In this document: one piece after another, positions 58,851-64,000 of the stretch
Numbering within the stretch: the stretch's first letter is position 1
Layout of the letters: each line of letters starts with the position of its first letter
Assembly (NCBI GenBank): GCA_965277835.1
Contig: OZ255841.1
Coordinates: 1,922,001-1,986,000 of the forward strand
Length of the DNA stretch: 64,000 nucleotides
DNA from: Arcticimaribacter sp965277835
GTDB taxonomy: Bacteria; Bacteroidota; Bacteroidia; Flavobacteriales; Flavobacteriaceae
Direction of reading: 5' to 3'
Position numbers and translations under genes: made by a program
The notes under the pieces: generated by a model
The model's database searches: none
What the model was told of the DNA's origin: nothing
What the model saw: only the letters and a program-made list of their open reading frames with translations

Positions 58851-59231
58851 AGAGGGCTCTACAGTTCCTTTTATTTTTAGAGAAACAGTAGGCATATCTT
58901 TTGCATTTGAGTTTACTGTAATTGTTTTGCGAATAGGGCCTACTCTGTTAGTATCGTATTTAACTTGTATTTCTCCTTTTTCGCCAGGTGCAATAGGGTC
59001 TTCTGGTTTTTTAGGAATGGTACATCCGCAAGAAGAATAAACCTTGGATATTTCGAGAGGTGTATCGCCAGAATTAATAAATGTAAATACACGGATACCA
59101 TCACTGCCTTGTTCAATCACTCCATAGTCAATAGTGCTAGAGTCAAATTCTATTTTAGCTCCTACGGTTTGACTAAATCCATTAAAGCTAAAAAACAAGA
59201 CAAAACAAGTTATTGTAATAATATTTTTCAT
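58845..59231 (-). CDS. DUF1573 exported protein
   Basis: A 128-residue protein with a signal peptide (about 1-20). The DUF1573 signature is clear: IEFDSSTIDYGVIEQGSDGIRVFTFINSGDTPLEI near residue 28 and VYSSCGCTIPKKPEDPIAPGEKGEIQVKYDT near residue 63, including the SSCGCT cysteine pair. The fold is immunoglobulin-like. It is common and multi-copy in Bacteroidota; role unknown. Confidence 0.92.
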   Translation of the reverse strand: MKNIITITCFVLFFSFNGFSQTVGAKIEFDSSTIDYGVIEQGSDGIRVFTFINSGDTPLEISKVYSSCGCTIPKKPEDPIAPGEKGEIQVKYDTNRVGPIRKTITVNSNAKDMPTVSLKIKGTVEPSS

Positions 59232-59337
59232 AGCATTTTTATGGTTTTATATTTAGGACAATATACAAAATTTAAACATATTTTATAAATCTAGCACAAA
59301 ATAGAAGGCATTCCTTTTTTAATTTATTTAATAAAAT

Positions 59338-59345
59338 TACTTTTG
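59338..59345 (+). promoter_or_regulatory. -7 promoter element of valS
   Basis: TACTTTTG matches TAnnTTTG, 28 bases before the valS ATG. No leader peptide or terminator lies between, so valS does not appear to be attenuated. Confidence 0.5.
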
Positions 59346-59373
59346 TTAATTCACAGTAATCACTAGACCATTA

Positions 59374-62001
59374 ATGTTAATTTCCTCAAAATTTCAGCCT
59401 AACACAGTTGAACAAAAATGGTATAGCTATTGGGTTAAGAACAAATATTTTGCGTCTACTCCCGACGATAGAGAGCCCTATACTATTGTAATTCCGCCTC
59501 CAAATGTAACAGGGGTATTACATATGGGGCATATGTTAAATAATTCGCTACAAGACATCTTAATTAGAAGAGCAAGAATGCGAGGGTTTAATGCTTGTTG
59601 GGTTCCAGGAACAGATCACGCTTCGATTGCTACCGAGGCTAAGGTTGTGGCACACCTTAAGCAGCAAGGAATAAATAAAAGTGATTTGTCTCGCGAAGAA
59701 TTTTTGAAACATGCATGGGATTGGACGGAGGAGTACGGAGGTGTTATTTTGAAACAATTACAAAAATTAGGTTGTTCTTGTGATTGGGATAGAACTAAAT
59801 TTACCCTTGATTCTGACATGTATGAGTCTGTAATTCAAGTTTTTATAGACTTGTATAATAAGGGACTTATTTATCGAGGGTATCGTATGGTTAATTGGGA
59901 TCCTCAGGCTCAAACTACATTGTCAGATGAAGAAGTTATTCATGAAGAGAAATCAGGATTTTTATATCATATTGCTTACGAAGTTGAAGACGAAAAAGAA
60001 CCTGTGATTATTGCAACGACAAGACCAGAAACTATATTTGGAGACACTGCTGTTTGCATTCACCCTGAAGACAGCCGTTATCGGCACTTGAAAAACAAGA
60101 ACGTAAAAATTCCTATAGTGAATCGTTGGATTCCTATTATTGAAGATGAATATGTAGATAGAGAATTTGGAACAGGATGTCTAAAAATAACCCCAGCACA
60201 CGATATTAATGATAATATACTTGGGAAGAAGCATTCTTTAGAGATGATAGATATTTTTAATGCCAATGGAACTCTCAATTCGAATGGATTACACTACGAA
60301 GGGCAAGATCGTTTTATAGTTCGTAAGACTTTGGTTAAAGAACTCAAAGACCTTGGGGTGGTACTTAAAGAAGAAAATTATATACATAATGTTGGAGTTT
60401 CGGAAAGAACTAAAGCGATAATTGAACCTCGATTATCTGACCAATGGTTTTTAAAAATGGAAGAATTAGTTAAACCTGCACTTAAGTCGGTTTTAGATTC
60501 TGAAGAAATTGATTTAGTTCCATCGAAATTTAAAAATACATATCGTCATTGGATGGAGAATATTCGCGATTGGAATATTTCAAGACAATTATGGTGGGGA
60601 CAGCAAATACCAGTGTATTACTATAATAATTCTCAGGATTTTGTGGTAGCGGCATCTCCTGAGGAAGCTTTAAAATTGGCTCGCGATAAATCTGGAAATA
60701 GTGCAATACAATTAAGTGATTTACGCCAAGACAATGATGTACTCGACACGTGGTTTTCTTCGTGGTTATGGCCAATTTCTGTTTTCGATGGAATTCGAAA
60801 CCCAAACAATGAGGAGATTGAATATTATTATCCAACTCAAGATTTAGTAACAGGGCCTGATATTTTATTTTTTTGGGTAGCCCGAATGATTATATCTGGG
60901 TACGAGTTTCGTAATGAGAAACCGTTTTCAAAAGTATATTTAACAGGCTTGGTTCGAGACAAAAAGGGAAGAAAAATGTCTAAGCAATTAGGTAATTCTC
61001 CCGATGCACTTCAACTCATAGAAGATTTTGGAGCCGATGCAGTTCGTGTTGGACTTATGCTTAGTTCTGCTGCAGGGAACGACCTTTTATTTGACGAGAG
61101 TTTATGTCAACAAGGAAAGAATTTTGCTAATAAAATATGGAATGCATACCGCCTTATTCAAGGGTGGGAAGTAAAAGAGAATTTAGTTCAACCCGAAGTT
61201 AATAAAAGTTCGCTTGACTGGTATTCGCAAAAGTTTCAGCAAACCTTAGAATTGATAAACGATCATTTTGACAAGTATCGTATTTCGGATGCGATGATGG
61301 CTTGCTATAAATTGATTTGGGATGATTTTTGCGCATGGTTGCTCGAAGCTATTAAGCCAAGTTATGGTGAACCGATTGATGAAAAATCTTTTAATGAGAT
61401 TTGCTCCTTGTTTGAAGAAAACCTAAAACTATTACACCCTTTTATGCCTTTTTTAACTGAGGAGTTATGGCATGATATAAAAGAAAGAAAACCTGAAGAA
61501 TCTTTAATCATAAGTCAGTGGCCTGAGACGAAAGAATATGACATAAAAGTTATAGAAGATTTTACAGGAGCTACTGAAATTATTAGTGGTATTCGAAACT
61601 TTAGAAAAGAAAAAGGATTAGGTTTTAAAGAACATTTGACATTGATAAGCGAGTCTTCAACACCACTTTCATTAGGGTCTTTAATTGAAAAAACGGGAAT
61701 ATCAACCATAAATTATTCAGATTCAAAGTCTGATTTAGAACAATATGGAGCCTCTTTTAGGGCTAATGGACTGGAGTTTTTTGTGAAGCTAGAGGACAAG
61801 GTTGATATTGAAAAAGAGCGGGTAAAATTAGAAGAGGAACTCAAATACGCAAAAGGATTTCTTACGTCTGTACAAAAAAAACTAACTAATGAACGCTTTG
61901 TTACAAACGCTCCCGAACAAGTTTTAGTTAAAGAGCGTAAAAAGGAATCAGATGCTCTTGAAAAAATAGAATTACTGCGTAAAAGTATAGAAAATCTTTA
62001 G
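59374..62001 (+). CDS. valS: Valyl-tRNA synthetase
   Basis: Charges tRNA-Val. The 875 residues contain the HIGH motif as HMGHM in PPNVTGVLHMGHMLNN near residue 45, the editing domain (about 200-340, IIATTRPETIFGDTAVCIHPED near residue 210), DVLDTWFSSWLWP near residue 456 and the KMSKS loop as KMSKQLGNSPDAL near residue 534. A C-terminal coiled coil (about 805-875) folds back on the tRNA. The editing residues appear intact. Confidence 0.97.
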   Translation: MLISSKFQPNTVEQKWYSYWVKNKYFASTPDDREPYTIVIPPPNVTGVLHMGHMLNNSLQDILIRRARMRGFNACWVPGTDHASIATEAKVVAHLKQQGINKSDLSREEFLKHAWDWTEEYGGVILKQLQKLGCSCDWDRTKFTLDSDMYESVIQVFIDLYNKGLIYRGYRMVNWDPQAQTTLSDEEVIHEEKSGFLYHIAYEVEDEKEPVIIATTRPETIFGDTAVCIHPEDSRYRHLKNKNVKIPIVNRWIPIIEDEYVDREFGTGCLKITPAHDINDNILGKKHSLEMIDIFNANGTLNSNGLHYEGQDRFIVRKTLVKELKDLGVVLKEENYIHNVGVSERTKAIIEPRLSDQWFLKMEELVKPALKSVLDSEEIDLVPSKFKNTYRHWMENIRDWNISRQLWWGQQIPVYYYNNSQDFVVAASPEEALKLARDKSGNSAIQLSDLRQDNDVLDTWFSSWLWPISVFDGIRNPNNEEIEYYYPTQDLVTGPDILFFWVARMIISGYEFRNEKPFSKVYLTGLVRDKKGRKMSKQLGNSPDALQLIEDFGADAVRVGLMLSSAAGNDLLFDESLCQQGKNFANKIWNAYRLIQGWEVKENLVQPEVNKSSLDWYSQKFQQTLELINDHFDKYRISDAMMACYKLIWDDFCAWLLEAIKPSYGEPIDEKSFNEICSLFEENLKLLHPFMPFLTEELWHDIKERKPEESLIISQWPETKEYDIKVIEDFTGATEIISGIRNFRKEKGLGFKEHLTLISESSTPLSLGSLIEKTGISTINYSDSKSDLEQYGASFRANGLEFFVKLEDKVDIEKERVKLEEELKYAKGFLTSVQKKLTNERFVTNAPEQVLVKERKKESDALEKIELLRKSIENL

Positions 62002-62022
62002 AGATAACTTTAAGAGTTATCT
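62002..62022. terminator. Hairpin between convergent valS and psd
   Basis: AGATAACT (62002-62009) and AGTTATCT (62015-62022) form an 8-base stem with a five-base loop directly after the valS stop and overlapping the psd stop. There is no T-tract on the plus strand and only a weak one on the minus strand, so it is a possible shared terminator. Confidence 0.35.
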
Positions 62023-62663
62023 GCTATGATATTAATTCCACCTTTAACTACCTGATTTAATTTAACGTTTATTTTTGTGCCGATTGGGAGGTATAAATCA
62101 ACTCGTGAGCCAAATTTGATGAATCCTGCATCTGTCCCTTGAACTACGTCTTGTTCTTCTTGAGCATAATTTATAATTCTACGAGCTAAGGCACCAGCAA
62201 TTTGACGGTATAGAATACTCCCAAACGATTGATTTTCAATTACAACAGTTGTTCGTTCATTCTCTTCTGAAGATTTAGGATGCCAAGCAACAAGATATTT
62301 ACCAGGGTGATATTTGCTGAATTTAATTTTTCCACTCATAGCATATCTAGTAACGTGGACATTTATTGGCGACATAAAAATAGAAACCATTAAACGTTGA
62401 TCTTTAAAGTATTCTTTTTCAAATACTTCTTCAATTACCACTACTTTTCCATCAACAGGAGCAAGTATGTGATTAGGGTTAATAATTGTATTTCGTTTGG
62501 GGTTTCTGAAAAATTGAAGCACTAAAATTAGTAGCCCTATAGCTATAATTTGAATACATAATTTTAACCACTCGATAGAAATAAAATAATCTGCACCTAA
62601 TGCTAATCCTGCAGAAAATATGAACGTGAAAACGATGATGAGATGACCTTCTTTATGAAACAT
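62010..62663 (-). CDS. psd: Phosphatidylserine decarboxylase proenzyme, short type
   Basis: Decarboxylates phosphatidylserine to phosphatidylethanolamine. The 217 residues fit the short (about 220 residue) class. Two N-terminal hydrophobic helices, then FFRNPKRNTIINPNHILAPVDGKVVVIEE near residue 49, FMSPINVHVTRYAMSGKI near residue 96 and the self-cleavage Gly-Ser in GFIKFGSRVDLYLP near residue 180, where cleavage forms the pyruvoyl group. cdsA, two steps upstream in phospholipid synthesis, abuts it on the same strand. Confidence 0.94.
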   Translation of the reverse strand: MFHKEGHLIIVFTFIFSAGLALGADYFISIEWLKLCIQIIAIGLLILVLQFFRNPKRNTIINPNHILAPVDGKVVVIEEVFEKEYFKDQRLMVSIFMSPINVHVTRYAMSGKIKFSKYHPGKYLVAWHPKSSEENERTTVVIENQSFGSILYRQIAGALARRIINYAQEEQDVVQGTDAGFIKFGSRVDLYLPIGTKINVKLNQVVKGGINIIADNS

Positions 62664-63455
62664 TTAGATTAATTTTAAAAATAAAAAATAAAAAGGAGCG
62701 ACAAATATAGCACTATCCATACGGTCATATAGCCCTCCGTGTCCTGGAATTAAATTACCACTATCCTTTACTTTAGCTATTCTTTTAAAATATGACTGAA
62801 CAAGATCCCCTAGAGTCCCTAGAACAGCTATCATTAGTGCAAATAAAAGCCAAAAGAATCCGCCAAAAAGAACCATTTTAAATTCAATGAAATAGGATAA
62901 TAAAATTGTAAACATCATACCTCCAAAAAAACCTTCCCAAGATTTTTTTGGAGAAATAGCAGGTATTAGCTTATGGTTTCCAAATTTTGACCCAAAAACA
63001 TAAGCAAAAGTATTGTTAGTCCAAATAGCTAAAAAAAAGACACCAATTAGCCAAGGATTATATTCTGTATTGACAAAAGCTGACCTTATAATAAAAAAAG
63101 AAGAACTTACCATATAGCAAATACTTAGAATAAGTTGAATAGGGATAATATAATTAACCTTTTTTTTAGTAAAAACAAATAGTATTAAAACAACATTTAA
63201 GATTAATGAAACATATAATAATATGCGTTCTGTTGATTCGGAAATATAACCTAAAGCAGAATATCCCATTAGAAGCATAAGTACTATCAAGGGTAAAATA
63301 CTTTTGAATTTAATGAGACGTTGAAATTCCCAAAGAGCTAATCCAGAGAAAATGGAAATTATAAAAGTAATAACATGGGAAGAAGAGAATATAGCTGTTA
63401 TTAAAATACCAGCATATAGTACCCCTGAAATTATACGCTTTTGAGTTTCTGTCAT
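62664..63455 (-). CDS. cdsA: Phosphatidate cytidylyltransferase
   Basis: Makes CDP-diacylglycerol, the branch point of phospholipid synthesis. The 263 residues have about seven membrane helices. The Cds signature lies near residue 218-245 (SYFKRIAKVKDSGNLIPGHGG followed by YDRMDS), with the two acidic residues for metal and CTP; SPKKSWEGFFGG near residue 168 is the other conserved loop. It directly follows the LUD gene and precedes psd. Confidence 0.95.
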   Translation of the reverse strand: MTETQKRIISGVLYAGILITAIFSSSHVITFIISIFSGLALWEFQRLIKFKSILPLIVLMLLMGYSALGYISESTERILLYVSLILNVVLILFVFTKKKVNYIIPIQLILSICYMVSSSFFIIRSAFVNTEYNPWLIGVFFLAIWTNNTFAYVFGSKFGNHKLIPAISPKKSWEGFFGGMMFTILLSYFIEFKMVLFGGFFWLLFALMIAVLGTLGDLVQSYFKRIAKVKDSGNLIPGHGGLYDRMDSAIFVAPFYFLFLKLI

Positions 63456-64000
63456 TTAAAAACTTTCTTGAACCAATAAATATAGGTTTTTTGTAGAACT
63501 TCCATAGAATAGAAAATCATCTTTTTTTGTTGCGTCAAATGCATTAAGCGTAGTTATATTAGATGGTAGATTTTCTTTATACTTTGTGTTGATTAAAGTC
63601 ATTGCATCACTCACATCTTCTGCAAATTGATTTGAACCCGCTAATATAATTAGGTTATCGGGTAGTTCGTTTAATTTGAGGGTTTTAATTTGTTTATTAC
63701 AAATTAGAATAGACCCTTTATTTGCAATCAAATATTCGCAGTCTAATAGTTGAACTTTAGATTTTCTTTTTTCAAAAGAAGACGTATTGGTTAGCCCAAA
63801 AAAGCTAATTAAACTATCAGAATTACTGGTCAAATCGGAGTTAGTCCAGCTATTCTCGTCTAAAATTTGATTGAAATAGTCTATTGTTTGTTTTTTACTT
63901 TCGCTATAAATAAACTTACCCCCTTTCTCTGTGAAATTATGGGCAAAGGCAATTTCTTTTTCGGTTTTTTCGGCTTCTATATAAAGACTTTTTTCAGCTT
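63456..64000 (-). CDS. LUD-domain (LutC/YkgG-like) protein, 5' end cut by window edge
   Basis: About 181 C-terminal residues are visible; the frame is open to base 64000, so the start lies outside. KEIAFAHNFTEKGGKFIYSES, soon after the edge, and LLDCEYLIANKGSILI, NLIILAGSNQFAEDVSDAM and FYGSSTKNLYLLVQES further on are typical of a LUD-domain protein in flavobacteria, where it sits upstream of cdsA. LUD proteins such as LutB/LutC act in lactate utilisation, but this stand-alone form has no known reaction. A TTG at 63833 that gives a 125-residue reading is an internal codon. Confidence 0.85.
   Translation of the reverse strand, partial: AEKSLYIEAEKTEKEIAFAHNFTEKGGKFIYSESKKQTIDYFNQILDENSWTNSDLTSNSDSLISFFGLTNTSSFEKRKSKVQLLDCEYLIANKGSILICNKQIKTLKLNELPDNLIILAGSNQFAEDVSDAMTLINTKYKENLPSNITTLNAFDATKKDDFLFYGSSTKNLYLLVQESF

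Noticed and set aside
59232..59373. Possible attenuator or T-box before valS
   Set aside because: No Val-rich leader ORF, no terminator hairpin and no T-box core were found.

Overview
The window is an AT-rich bacterial chromosome segment that reads as Bacteroidota, order Flavobacteriales, probably marine. Signs of this are the -7 promoter element TAnnTTTG in front of many genes, a split two-gene MetH, a type IX secretion plug protein, a GldA-like ABC ATPase, an S16 protein with a long acidic tail, and the tig-clpP-clpX and LUD-cdsA-psd orders. A Na+-pumping NADH:quinone reductase (Nqr) and a membrane pyrophosphatase fit a marine energy economy. The species cannot be named from the sequence alone. 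No rRNA, tRNA, insertion sequence, prophage or CRISPR array was seen, and no intergenic stretch exceeds 300 bases.

Layout. 1-7.7 kb: protein quality control (clpX cut by the left edge, clpP, tig), a DUF6624 protein, rpsP-rimM, a bifunctional-nuclease/UVR protein and pdhB. 7.8-11.5 kb: membrane pyrophosphatase, a ParDE-type toxin-antitoxin pair with its own palindromic promoter, and a deoxynucleoside kinase. 11.6-22.3 kb: a methionine/SAM operon (metK, metY, metX, osmC, metZ, an unknown uracil-DNA-glycosylase-like gene, split metH, metF) behind what I read as a SAM-II riboswitch. 22.3-28.0 kb: an acetyltransferase, gldA-like, then pheA, an aminotransferase, tyrA and a DAHP synthase-chorismate mutase fusion, preceded by an 18-codon leader peptide dense in Phe and Tyr and an intrinsic terminator (classical attenuation). 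28.0-36.0 kb: an Rrf2 regulator divergent from a complete assimilatory sulfate-reduction and siroheme operon. 36-41.3 kb: aminotransferase, desaturase, rsmG, apaG, T9SS plug. 41.4-48.7 kb: nqrABCDEF, a small partner gene and apbE, which supplies the covalent FMN. 48.7-53.9 kb: an overlapping gpmI-thioredoxin-map-methyltransferase operon, rsgA and dtd. 53.9-56.2 kb: a two-gene ATPase plus DUF4435 cassette resembling the PARIS anti-phage system. 56.2-64 kb: murB, a retropepsin/PDZ protein, DUF1573, valS, psd, cdsA and a LUD protein cut by the right edge.

Together these make a sulfur story: sulfate is taken to sulfide by the cys operon, sulfide is joined to O-acetylhomoserine by MetY or MetZ, and homocysteine is methylated by MetH using MetF-derived methyl-folate and converted to SAM by MetK, with SAM probably feeding back through the riboswitch. 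The most rewarding points for follow-up are the Phe/Tyr attenuator at 23859-24009, the SAM-II switch with competing stems at 11676-11774, the PARIS-like cassette, the Rrf2 operator and the glycosylase-like gene inside the methionine operon. Everything here was read by eye, with no database search or folding calculation.
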